Assembly (NCBI RefSeq): GCF_013283795.1
Contig: NZ_JABSOD010000003.1
Span: 186,001 to 250,000 of the forward strand
Direction of reading: 5' to 3'
Length of the DNA: 64,000 nt
Source: Rheinheimera lutimaris
GTDB taxonomy: Bacteria > Pseudomonadota > Gammaproteobacteria > Enterobacterales > Alteromonadaceae
How positions within the stretch are numbered: position 1 is the stretch's first letter; every line of letters begins with the position of its first letter. The notes under the pieces were generated by a model. The model ran no database searches, was not told the DNA's origin, and was given only the letters and a program-made list of their open reading frames with translations. A program made the translations under genes and the position numbers. This document shows, piece after piece, positions 34,732-42,911 of the stretch.

Positions 34732-35651
34732 TGAATATACTGCCACTGCAGGTAAACGGCCTGAGCAAACGTTACGCGGCCAACACTGTGCTGGCCGGTG
34801 TTGATCTTACGCTGGCAGCAGGTGAGGTGCTGTGTATTCTGGGGCCAAACGGTGCCGGTAAAACCACACTGATATCAATTATCCTGGGCCTGCTAAAGGC
34901 CGACAGCGGTGAAGTCAGGCTATTTGGCCAGCTACAAGCGGGTATCAGCCGTAGCAATGCGCTACGGCAAAAACTGGGCGTAATGATGCAAATTGGCAGC
35001 CTCAGCGCCAACCTGACAGTGTTTGAGCAGTGCGATTTATTCAGCAGTTACTATGCCAACGGTTACAGCGCGGCAGAGCTGGTTGCGCTGGCAGGGCTGG
35101 AACAACACAGCAAGCAGCGTTTTGGCCGTTTATCGGGTGGCCAGAAACAACGGCTGCTATTCGCGCTGGCGCTGGCCGCTAAACCACAACTGGTGTTTCT
35201 GGACGAGCCTACGCTGGGCATGGACGTAGCCGCACGGCGCAGTTTATGGCAGCAAATACGCCAATTAAAACAGCAAGGCGTTGCCGTAGTACTGACCACC
35301 CATTATCTGGAAGAAGCAGAACAACTGGCAGACCGCATTTTAGTACTGGATCAGGGTGTTATTGTTGCCGGCGGCAGCCCGGCTGAGCTTAAAGCGTTAA
35401 CGCAGTACAAGGTGATCAGCTGTCACAGTGTGCTGGACAATGCCGCTTTACTTGCGCTACCCGGCGTACAGCAACTTAACCGTGACAACAACCACATCAT
35501 ATTACATAGCTGCCAGCCTGAACAAACCGTCAAAGCCCTCCTACTGGCCGACGAAAGCTTACATCAGCTGGAAGTGCTGCCGGTAGCGCTGGAACAGGCT
35601 TTCTTGCAGCTTACTCAAGCTAGCCAAACAACAGAGGAGCAAGCCGCATGA
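34731..35651 (+). CDS. ABC transporter ATP-binding protein (ABC-2 exporter type)
   Basis: This 306-residue ATPase has Walker A GPNGAGKTT, the signature LSGGQKQRL, Walker B LVFLDEPTLGMD and the H-loop TTHYLEEAEQ. The C-terminal ~80 residues form the extension usual in drug/antibiotic exporters of the DrrA/CcmA-like group. The ATG at 34731 overlaps the hydrolase stop (TAATG). It overlaps the permease gene by four bases. Likely product of a stress-responsive exporter controlled by the divergent DesK/DesR-like pair. Confidence 0.92.
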   Translation: MNILPLQVNGLSKRYAANTVLAGVDLTLAAGEVLCILGPNGAGKTTLISIILGLLKADSGEVRLFGQLQAGISRSNALRQKLGVMMQIGSLSANLTVFEQCDLFSSYYANGYSAAELVALAGLEQHSKQRFGRLSGGQKQRLLFALALAAKPQLVFLDEPTLGMDVAARRSLWQQIRQLKQQGVAVVLTTHYLEEAEQLADRILVLDQGVIVAGGSPAELKALTQYKVISCHSVLDNAALLALPGVQQLNRDNNHIILHSCQPEQTVKALLLADESLHQLEVLPVALEQAFLQLTQASQTTEEQAA

Positions 35652-36391
35652 ACACAGCCGCAATCTATCGCAAAGAAGCCTGGTACGACTTAATTAGTGT
35701 TTGGCGCACCCCTGGCTTTGTTATACCGTCGCTGGCCTTTCCAACGGTATTTTATCTGTTTTTTGGCGTGGTATTTAACAGCGGCGCAGCCAGCGCCTAT
35801 ATGCTGGTCACCTACGGCTGCTTTGGTATTATGGGCCCGGCAATGTTTAATTTTGCTATGAATATTGCCAGTGACCGCGCCCACGGCTGGTTAACGTTAA
35901 AGCGGCTATCGCCGATGCCTGCCGCGGCTTACTTACTGGCTAAGTTCACCACATCGCTGGTGTTTGCTCTGCTGATCATAGTGGCGTTATTCAGCATCGC
36001 CGCAGTGTTTGCCGATGTGCGGTTACACAGCGGCCAGTGGCTACTGTTGGCGCTGGTATTATTGCCGGGTACGACGCCTTTTGCGCTTATCGGGCTTATT
36101 TTGGGTTTAACACTCAGCGATAAAGCCGCGCCGGGTGTAGTTAACCTGATTTACCTGCCAATGGCGCTGTTATCCGGCCTCTGGTTGCCCATTCATATAA
36201 TGCCCACGCTATTGCAGCAAGCCAGCTGGATCTGGCCCAGCTACCACTTGTCACAAATTGGCCTGAAAATTATTGCGATGGACCAGGGTCATGCACTGTG
36301 GCTGCACCTGTCGTGTCTGCTGGTCAGCAGCCTGCTATTGGCATTACTGGCGGCGTGGTCGTTTACGCGAATGACAGGTGCCAAAGTATAA
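35648..36391 (+). CDS. ABC-2 type transporter permease
   Basis: This 247-residue membrane protein has six hydrophobic segments, with ABC-2 features AYMLVTYGCFGIMGPAMFNFAMNIASDRAHGWLTLKRLSPMP in the first half (interrupted here by no gap) and LPMALLSGLWLPIHIMP towards the end. It pairs with the preceding ATPase, to whose gene it is coupled by a four-base overlap. The complex probably has two copies of each subunit. The exported compound is unknown. Confidence 0.88.
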   Translation: MNTAAIYRKEAWYDLISVWRTPGFVIPSLAFPTVFYLFFGVVFNSGAASAYMLVTYGCFGIMGPAMFNFAMNIASDRAHGWLTLKRLSPMPAAAYLLAKFTTSLVFALLIIVALFSIAAVFADVRLHSGQWLLLALVLLPGTTPFALIGLILGLTLSDKAAPGVVNLIYLPMALLSGLWLPIHIMPTLLQQASWIWPSYHLSQIGLKIIAMDQGHALWLHLSCLLVSSLLLALLAAWSFTRMTGAKV

Positions 36392-36463
36392 AGCTGCCAG
36401 TGGCATCATAACGTTGGTCTGCGGCAGGTTAAATTGGTAGCGATTTTTGTTCGTGATTGTGTT

Positions 36464-36475
36464 ATGTTATAACAT
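36464..36475. promoter_or_regulatory. Zur-like palindrome upstream of a TonB receptor
   Basis: ATGTTATAACAT is a perfect 12-base palindrome 29 bases before the receptor start. It uses the ATGTTATA half-site of Zur operators, but in a shorter overall arrangement; no Fur-like box is present here. Confidence 0.45.
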
Positions 36476-36504
36476 CTTTGTTCGATGTTGTAAGAAGATT
36501 CCCG

Positions 36505-38619
36505 ATGACACCAGTTAATACCGCGTTGTTTTTTACCTTAGTTGCCACTGCTGGCAGCAGCTTTTCTTTTAACGCCACTGCTACCGATGCAGTAAGCACG
36601 GAGCAGGCCGCTATTGAGCATATCAGTGTGCGGCATAAGCAGGCGTATCGGGGCGATGTACCGTTTCGGTTACAACCACAGGCTTTGGAAACCCTGAGCC
36701 TGGAGATGCTGACAGATAATGGCATCAGCGGTTTTCAGCAGGCGCTGGATTTATCCGGCAGCATAGCGCGGCAAAATAACGGTGGTGGTCTTTGGGACAG
36801 CTTTTCAATCCGCGGTTTTCCGGGTAATGAAAATATGCCGTCCGGTTATCTGGTAAACGGCTTTAACGCCGGTCGTGGTTTTAGCGGCAACCGTGATTTA
36901 TCCAATATTGAATATATTGAAATTATGAAAGGCCCCGGTTCGGCGCTGTTTGGCCGCTCGGAGCCGGGTGGTACGGTAAATATTATTACCAAAAAACCGC
37001 AGTTTGTACCGCAAGGCTACTTGCAGCTTGCTGCCGGGAAGTTTGATCAGTACCGGCTGGAAGGTGACTACACCAGCGCTGTTAACGATAAACTGGCGTT
37101 CCGCATCAACGGAGCTGTGCAGGATTACGGCAGCTTTCGCGATTACGTCGGCAATGAAAAAACCGTATTTACGCCGTCGCTCAGCTATCTGGTAAATGAA
37201 AATACTACGCTGAACTACGAGTTTGAATACCTGCAGCAACAGCAGCTGTTTGACCGCGGCGTGGTGGTGCTGAACAATAACCTGAAAACCTTACCGCGTT
37301 CACGCTATTTGGGTGAGCCGGATGATGGCCCCACTAAAGTGGATGCCAGCGGTCATCAGCTGACATTGGACACCCGCTTATGGCAAGACTGGACCTTGCT
37401 GGCCGGGCTGGGTTATCGCGAGTCTGCGCTTGAGGGCTACTCGTCTGATGCTGAACTGGCGGCCGGCCGGCAAAGCCTGCTTAGCGACGGCGAGACCCTG
37501 ACACGGCAACGACGTTACCGCGATTACGACTCGGAAGATTTAACACTGCGCCTTGAACTGAGTGGTAATGTGCAACTGGCCGGTTTTCAGCATCATCTGC
37601 TGTTGGGGGCTGATGCCTATGATTACAGCCTGTATACCCGGCTTGATCGATACCGTGGCGCGGCCGGCAGTTATAGCCTGAATATGTATCAGCCGGTTTA
37701 CGGCCAACAGCAACCACAGCCGGTTAACTTATATATTAATGATGAAACACAACATGGTGTGGGTGTGTATCTGCAGGATCATATCGATTTAGCCGAACAC
37801 TGGCACTTGTCTGCCGGGGTACGGTTTGACCGCATCAGCCAAAAGTTAACCGAGTTAGTGTCTGCTGTTGCCAGCCGCCAGCAGTTCAGCCGGCTTAGCC
37901 CGCGCCTGGGTTTGGTGTATGAGTACAACGCCGCGTTAACGTTCTACAGCAACTACTCAGAAGGCTTTGTGCCACTTAGCGGCACTGACTTTAACCGCAC
38001 TATGTTTGAGCCGGAGGAGAGTGAATCGCTGGAGTTGGGCGCAAAATTCAGCGTCGGTAATACTCAGGGCACCCTGGCGCTGTTTGATGCAAAAAAATCT
38101 AATATCCTTACCTCAGATCCGCTGAACGCGACTTTTCAGGCTACGTTGGGCAAAGCGCGCAGCCGCGGTATTGAGCTGGATTTACACAGCCATGTCAGCG
38201 ACAGCCTGTACGTCGATTTCTCTTACGCCTTAATGGATACCCGCACCGTAGGTGAAGCATTAAACGCGGATTGGGGCAGCCTGGTGCCGGACGGCAGCCG
38301 GCTGGTAAATGTACCCAAACATAATGCCAGCCTGGTATTAACCCAACTGTTGCAACTGGCCGGCAAAGACAGTAAAGCCGGGCTGCGCTTGCGTTATGTC
38401 AGCCGGCGCTTAGGCGACTCGGTTAACCCGGATTACCGGCTGCCGTCTTTTACGCTGGTTAGCCTGTTCACCAGCATTCAACTTAGTGAGCAGCTTAGTG
38501 CGCAGCTGAATATTAATAACCTGTTCGACCGTCATTATGTGCATAACTCCTACAATCAACTCTGGACAGTGCCGGGCGAGCCGCTGAGTTATCAGGCCAG
38601 TGTGCGCTATCAGTTCTGA
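36505..38619 (+). CDS. TonB-dependent siderophore-type receptor
   Basis: This 704-residue outer-membrane receptor has a signal peptide (MTPVNTALFFTLVATAG onward to about residue 27) and a plug domain with IEHISVRHKQAYRGD (TonB box region), DSFSIRGFPGNENMPSGYLVNGF and IEIMKGPGSALFGRSEPGGTVNIITKKP, then a barrel ending SVRYQF. The plug motifs are those of siderophore receptors. The ATG at 36505 is preferred because the signal peptide starts there. It is followed at once by the membrane acyltransferase gene. A Zur-like palindrome upstream suggests zinc control, or uptake of a metallophore other than a ferric one; this is tentative. Confidence 0.88.
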   Translation: MTPVNTALFFTLVATAGSSFSFNATATDAVSTEQAAIEHISVRHKQAYRGDVPFRLQPQALETLSLEMLTDNGISGFQQALDLSGSIARQNNGGGLWDSFSIRGFPGNENMPSGYLVNGFNAGRGFSGNRDLSNIEYIEIMKGPGSALFGRSEPGGTVNIITKKPQFVPQGYLQLAAGKFDQYRLEGDYTSAVNDKLAFRINGAVQDYGSFRDYVGNEKTVFTPSLSYLVNENTTLNYEFEYLQQQQLFDRGVVVLNNNLKTLPRSRYLGEPDDGPTKVDASGHQLTLDTRLWQDWTLLAGLGYRESALEGYSSDAELAAGRQSLLSDGETLTRQRRYRDYDSEDLTLRLELSGNVQLAGFQHHLLLGADAYDYSLYTRLDRYRGAAGSYSLNMYQPVYGQQQPQPVNLYINDETQHGVGVYLQDHIDLAEHWHLSAGVRFDRISQKLTELVSAVASRQQFSRLSPRLGLVYEYNAALTFYSNYSEGFVPLSGTDFNRTMFEPEESESLELGAKFSVGNTQGTLALFDAKKSNILTSDPLNATFQATLGKARSRGIELDLHSHVSDSLYVDFSYALMDTRTVGEALNADWGSLVPDGSRLVNVPKHNASLVLTQLLQLAGKDSKAGLRLRYVSRRLGDSVNPDYRLPSFTLVSLFTSIQLSEQLSAQLNINNLFDRHYVHNSYNQLWTVPGEPLSYQASVRYQF

Positions 38620-38629
38620 AGGTAACCGT

Positions 38630-39787
38630 ATGTTTGAAGATAACAGTATGACCACGGCTTTAGTAAAAAAACGGATAGACGCTATTGATATGCTGCGCGG
38701 CCTGGTGATCCTGCTGATGCTGTTGGATCATGTGCGCGAGCGCTTTTTTTACCATGTACAGGTATCCGACCCGATGGACATTAGCGTGACGGAGCCAGGG
38801 CTGTTTTTCAGCCGCTTTGCCGCACATTTTTGTGCACCGGTGTTTGTGTTTTTAACCGGTTTGTCGGCCTGGCTGTATGCCCACCCGGCGCAGGGGACAG
38901 CGCGCTCTGCGCGAAGCTTTTTGTTTAAACGCGGCCTGTTTTTAATTGCGCTGGAAGTTACAGTAATTACCGTGTCGTGGATGGGCAGTTACCATACTGT
39001 CTGGCTGCAGGTTATTTGGGCCATTGGCCTGAGTATGCTGGCGTTAGCGGCCTTGTTGGCACTGCCGTACCGGCTATTGCTGCTGCTTGGCCTGCTTATT
39101 GTGTTTGGCCACAATGCCTTAACACCAATTAACTTTGCAGCCGGCGAGTGGGGTTATAGCCTGTGGACTATCCTGCATGACCGCAATATTTTATTCAGTG
39201 TCGACTGGCTTACAGTAAAAGTAAGTTACCCGGTATTGCCGTGGATAGGTGTTATTTTGCTGGGTTACACTGCAGGGCCGTTATATCAGTTGGACGCAGC
39301 AGTAAGACGGCGTTGGCTGCTGCGCCTCGGTGGCGCCTGTTTGCTGTTATTGCTGCTATTGCGCGGCTTTAATATTTACGGCGAAACGCTGCCGTGGCAA
39401 CTGCAAACCACAGCTACCGACAGCCTGATGGCAATACTAAACTTTACTAAGTACCCGCCATCATTACATTTTTTGCTGGTTACCTTAGGCATAATGTTTT
39501 TATTGCTGGCGCAAATGGAACGCTGGCAAAGTAAAGCGGCTCAGGTACTGGTAACCTTTGGTTCGGTGCCTATGTTCTTCTATATTTTGCATTTATATCT
39601 GCTGCTGGCGCTGTACAGTATCTGCATGGCGTTATTTGGCCCTAACCAGGGCACGCTGTTTGCGGTAAACCAGTTAAGCCTTGTCTGGCTTATCAGCATA
39701 GCACTGGCGCTGCTGCTGTACCGGCCAACAAAATGGTTCAGCCGGTACAAACACAGTAGTAAAAAAGCCTGGTTACGTTATTTGTAA
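38630..39787 (+). CDS. DUF1624 membrane protein (heparan-alpha-glucosaminide acetyltransferase-like)
   Basis: This 385-residue integral membrane protein has about ten to eleven hydrophobic segments. The start RIDAIDMLRGLVILLMLLDHVRERF and the next helix FAAHFCAPVFVFLTGLSAWLY are hallmarks of DUF1624/HGSNAT-like transmembrane acyltransferases, in which a conserved His (in LDHVRE) is expected to be important. Such proteins may move acyl groups across the membrane to sugars. AAGG precedes the ATG at 38630, 10 bases after the TonB receptor stop codon, so the two share a transcript. Why an acyltransferase-like protein is paired with a metal receptor is unclear. Confidence 0.78.
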   Translation: MFEDNSMTTALVKKRIDAIDMLRGLVILLMLLDHVRERFFYHVQVSDPMDISVTEPGLFFSRFAAHFCAPVFVFLTGLSAWLYAHPAQGTARSARSFLFKRGLFLIALEVTVITVSWMGSYHTVWLQVIWAIGLSMLALAALLALPYRLLLLLGLLIVFGHNALTPINFAAGEWGYSLWTILHDRNILFSVDWLTVKVSYPVLPWIGVILLGYTAGPLYQLDAAVRRRWLLRLGGACLLLLLLLRGFNIYGETLPWQLQTTATDSLMAILNFTKYPPSLHFLLVTLGIMFLLLAQMERWQSKAAQVLVTFGSVPMFFYILHLYLLLALYSICMALFGPNQGTLFAVNQLSLVWLISIALALLLYRPTKWFSRYKHSSKKAWLRYL

Positions 39788-39809
39788 GCCGTTAATGCTG
39801 CCTGTTGTG

Positions 39810-41066
39810 TCAGGCAGCAAACTGCAGGCCGTATTGGTTGCCTTTTTTCCATACGCATTGGGCAGTATTTTTGCCAAAACGCTCACATTCGATACTGATG
39901 CTGTCGCCTTTTTTCAGCTCGCCGTTGTACTGAATGCGGGCACCACCGCCCTGGCTGAAGTCCAGCAGTTGGCATTGCTCAGCAAATTCTTTTAACGTCA
40001 GTTGCGCCAGCGGTGTGTCGGTGGCCATATAGCGGATCTGACTGCGTCGGTCTGCCAGTTTATCGGCAGCAGGGAAATCCGGGTTTTTTGGCTGGTATTT
40101 ACCTGTGGTAATGCGCTGATACACACTGTCGTGAATGCTGACATTAATGGGCGGATTAGCCGGGTCGCCGTAAATACGCCGCAGCGATTCACCAGCTCCC
40201 ATTTTCTCCAGCAGTTTGTAACTGAACGAGTAGGAGTTGTGTGGCACCATTTCCAGATCCGGTTGGCATAAACTCAGCAAGTATTCATCATTAAACTCCA
40301 GCCCCAGCGCACTGGCTTTAATCAGCATCCATTGCAGCGCAATATCAGATAAACCAGATTGTTCATAGCCGCCGCCGATGTCGGAATGTGCACCGGAAAA
40401 CCAGCACTGTTCGATATATTGATCGGCTTTTATTTCACCGGTCCATAAATCCGGTTGAAACGGCGCCCGGCGTTCATCCAATGCCAGCGCGTGGTAGGCA
40501 TGTTTTACCTGCTCGCAAATATGGGTATTAAAAAAGCCAACCCAGCCACGGGTCAGTTTGCCCAGCAACGGCGTGGGAGCGCCCAGAGCGCCAACAGTAT
40601 CAAACACCCCTACCATACGGATGTCCGGCCGGTAATTGTCGTCATATTCGCCTTGTGGCCGCTTATCCGGTTCTGTACGGTAGTACTTGTAGGCCTGTTT
40701 TAATTTATCCATTGAGCTTTTTTCCAACAAGCCAACGGCATGAATAAGGCCAATAAAGGCGCGTGCAGTATAAGCGCCTCGGCTAAAGCCAAAGGCATAA
40801 ATTTCATCGCCCAGCTCGTAGTTGTGCACTAAAAAACGGTAGCAATCCAGCACGTTTTTTTCCAGCCCACTGCCAAAGGCGCCACCAATAAACTTATCTA
40901 TTTTGCCGCCGGTACCTACGCCCTGGTCATAAAACACCACCTGGTGCATACCGTCACCGGCGGTAGGTTTAATGCTGCGTACCAATTTGGTTACATTGGT
41001 TGGAATGTCATCCGGTTCATTCCAGGTGCCGTCACAACAAATAATTATCCGCTTTGCCGCTGCCAT
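39810..41066 (-). CDS. DUF2235 (Tle1-like) hydrolase with a C-terminal PilZ domain
   Basis: This 418-residue protein has an N-terminal DUF2235 alpha/beta-hydrolase domain: IIICCDGTWNEPDD, nucleophile S95 in GFSRGAYTARAF, D156 in VGVFDTVGA and H227 in SGAHSDIGGGY. This is the catalytic layout of Tle1-type phospholipases. The last ~80 residues look like PilZ: the RxxxR motif is R341-SQI-R345, and DxSxxG is D369-FSQG-G374, ending VWKKGNQYGLQFA. PilZ domains bind cyclic di-GMP, so the enzyme may be switched by that messenger. There is no signal peptide. AGGAG precedes the ATG at 41066. No type VI secretion genes are nearby. The domain pairing is read from motifs only. Confidence 0.78.
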   Translation of the reverse strand: MAAAKRIIICCDGTWNEPDDIPTNVTKLVRSIKPTAGDGMHQVVFYDQGVGTGGKIDKFIGGAFGSGLEKNVLDCYRFLVHNYELGDEIYAFGFSRGAYTARAFIGLIHAVGLLEKSSMDKLKQAYKYYRTEPDKRPQGEYDDNYRPDIRMVGVFDTVGALGAPTPLLGKLTRGWVGFFNTHICEQVKHAYHALALDERRAPFQPDLWTGEIKADQYIEQCWFSGAHSDIGGGYEQSGLSDIALQWMLIKASALGLEFNDEYLLSLCQPDLEMVPHNSYSFSYKLLEKMGAGESLRRIYGDPANPPINVSIHDSVYQRITTGKYQPKNPDFPAADKLADRRSQIRYMATDTPLAQLTLKEFAEQCQLLDFSQGGGARIQYNGELKKGDSISIECERFGKNTAQCVWKKGNQYGLQFAA

Positions 41067-41164
41067 AGCTGCGCTCCTGTGCAAAATAGCGCCGCATCAC
41101 AAAACGGGCACGGCGCAGATCAGAGCATCAAGTATAGCCTATGGTTGGTTAAAAAACGTACAAC

Positions 41165-41632
41165 TTAGGGTGTTAGCAGTTCCGGTGGTAGTGTCCAACT
41201 GGTGGTGAGTGTTTCGCCCTGCCAGGTTTGCAGCGTCAGCCACACTTTATCTGTGCTGCTAAACTGCTGTGGCGCTATGGCATGCACATGTTGGCCGTGG
41301 CGGCTGCCGTGCAGTATACCTTCTTCGCCCTGTTGCAGCTGCGCCAGCGGTAAAGCGGCCGGGCCGATATTTAAATAGCCCTGACGGATAGCACTGATAT
41401 CGCCTTTATTAAACATCAGCATAAAGTCTTTAACGTATTCGTCGTGGTGTGCATAAGGCGGCTCCAGATTAAGCGGCATGGGCGCAATTTCAAATTGGCC
41501 CACTTGCTGTGCCGGCCAGACTGGCGGGAACACCGGCGTCAGTGACTGATACAAAAACCAAAATGGCAACACCAGCACCAGGCCGTTCAGTTTGTATTTG
41601 TGTCGCTGCCAAAAACTGTTATTACGCGCCAT
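41165..41632 (-). CDS. Small membrane-anchored protein linked to PepSY/TonB receptor genes
   Basis: This 155-residue protein of unknown function has a single N-terminal membrane anchor (LNGLVLVLPFWFLYQSL, about residues 15-31) and a periplasmic remainder containing HHDEYVKDFMLMF and several His residues (GSRHGQHVHA). Its ATG at 41632 lies within the end of the PepSY gene and follows AGGAG, so the two are coupled. Its position suggests a partner of the PepSY protein in metal uptake. I recognise no domain. Confidence 0.6.
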   Translation of the reverse strand: MARNNSFWQRHKYKLNGLVLVLPFWFLYQSLTPVFPPVWPAQQVGQFEIAPMPLNLEPPYAHHDEYVKDFMLMFNKGDISAIRQGYLNIGPAALPLAQLQQGEEGILHGSRHGQHVHAIAPQQFSSTDKVWLTLQTWQGETLTTSWTLPPELLTP

Positions 41633-42770
41633 GGTTAATCTCCTGCAGTGAGGCGGCGTTGCGGCTGTCACGTACGGCCTTAACGGTACGGCTGCCCCAA
41701 ATCATAAAGCCGGTAATCGACATACCGGATAACATCAGGCCGAACAAAAACCAGATGGCTTTAGTCCAGATACCGCCAATAGTGCCGTAGTGTAACGGGT
41801 CGGCAATATGCATAACGGTTTGCAGCGCTGTCATATTAGCCGGTGATTTTTCGTGGGCAATGTCGCCGGTCCAGGGGTTTATGCTTAGGGTATAAGCCTG
41901 CTCATCATAGAAAATATGCTCGCCGCCACCCATCAGGGTATACATGCCGCGGTTATGCTCGGGCAGCATCAGATAGCTGGGGCTGAAATCCGGAAAGCGC
42001 TGTAGTGTAATTTGCATGGCATCAGCAAAACTAACCGGGGGCGCGCTGTGCTGCGCCGGCATATCTGTCACTGCCACCAGTGGCGCATGCGGCTCAATAT
42101 CAATATCGGCATGCCACATTACGGCTTGCACCAAATACCACAGGCCGGTTGCGCTCATCACCATCAAAAACCAGATAGACCAAACGCCGGCTAAGCGGTG
42201 TAAATCAGTAAGGATGGTTTTTTTACCCTGATTAAAACGTATTTTCGGTTGGGTAAAGCTGCGCCAGAAGTTTTTGTAAATCACTAAGCCGGTAACCAGG
42301 GCGCCCAGCATCACCAATGCCATGGCCGATACCAGGTAATAACCCACGCTGTAACTGCCCGGCCAGGGAAATAATAACCAGCCATGCAGGCTGCGCATAA
42401 AACCAATAAAGGTAATGCCTTCATTTATTTGCTGAATTTCGCCGCTGTACTGGTTTACGTAGGCAATAGCATAGGGCTTATCGTGGTCGGTAAAGATCAC
42501 TGCATTGACCAGATAAGGTTCAAATACCATCACGGTGCCGACATCGGCGGTTGGATATGCCTGTTGCACTTTAGTCACCAGCTCTGCCACCGGTTTTGCC
42601 GGCAGGTTATCCGGGTTAGTGGCGCGTGAAGCCGGGTTGGTGAGCCAGGTTAGTTCGTGGCTGAATACGGCGATAGTACCGGTAAGACAGACAAAACAGA
42701 AAATCAGCCAAATGGGCAGTGAAAACCAACCATGTAACTGAAACCAAAAACGATTGCTGAGTTTTGCCAT
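41622..42770 (-). CDS. PepSY-associated membrane protein (PiuB-like, iron-regulated)
   Basis: This 382-residue inner-membrane protein has four membrane segments: residues 13-33, about 145-165, about 200-220 and about 345-365. FQLHGWFSLPIWLIFCFVCLTGTIAVF is the usual opening, with HRLAGVWSIWFLMVMSATGLWY in the middle and HIADPLHYGTIGGIWTKAIWFLFGL near the end. Conserved His residues in the helices suggest haem or metal binding, as in proteins that reduce or process ferric siderophores. It is preceded by a Fur-like box, and is downstream of a siderophore receptor gene on the same strand but separated by a terminator. Confidence 0.85.
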   Translation of the reverse strand: MAKLSNRFWFQLHGWFSLPIWLIFCFVCLTGTIAVFSHELTWLTNPASRATNPDNLPAKPVAELVTKVQQAYPTADVGTVMVFEPYLVNAVIFTDHDKPYAIAYVNQYSGEIQQINEGITFIGFMRSLHGWLLFPWPGSYSVGYYLVSAMALVMLGALVTGLVIYKNFWRSFTQPKIRFNQGKKTILTDLHRLAGVWSIWFLMVMSATGLWYLVQAVMWHADIDIEPHAPLVAVTDMPAQHSAPPVSFADAMQITLQRFPDFSPSYLMLPEHNRGMYTLMGGGEHIFYDEQAYTLSINPWTGDIAHEKSPANMTALQTVMHIADPLHYGTIGGIWTKAIWFLFGLMLSGMSITGFMIWGSRTVKAVRDSRNAASLQEINHGA

Positions 42771-42827
42771 AGTGCTGCTGCCTGTAATAAGACGGTGTAC
42801 CTTAATTTATGCCGACATATTAATGTT

Positions 42828-42846
42828 AATAAGAATAATTATCAAC
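42828..42846. promoter_or_regulatory. Fur-like box upstream of the PepSY gene
   Basis: AATAAGAATAATTATCAAC fits the common Fur pattern (on the minus strand GATAATTATTCTTATT) and lies 58 bases before the PepSY start. Confidence 0.6.
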
Positions 42847-42860
42847 TTTACAGGGTGTAT

Positions 42861-42890
42861 AAAAATAGCCGCAAAAGCGGCTATTTAAAC
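42861..42890 (-). terminator. Terminator after the siderophore receptor gene
   Basis: On the minus strand a perfect ten-base stem (AAATAGCCGC/GCGGCTATTT) with a TTTT loop is followed by TTATA, 22 bases after the receptor stop codon. Confidence 0.8.
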
Positions 42891-42911
42891 TGCCGGGCCG
42901 TATATCGCTGT

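Noticed and set aside
39810-41066. Type VI secretion effector locus from the Tle1-like domain
   Set aside because: No VgrG, Hcp, PAAR, adaptor or immunity gene is present, and the PilZ-like end points to a cytoplasmic role.
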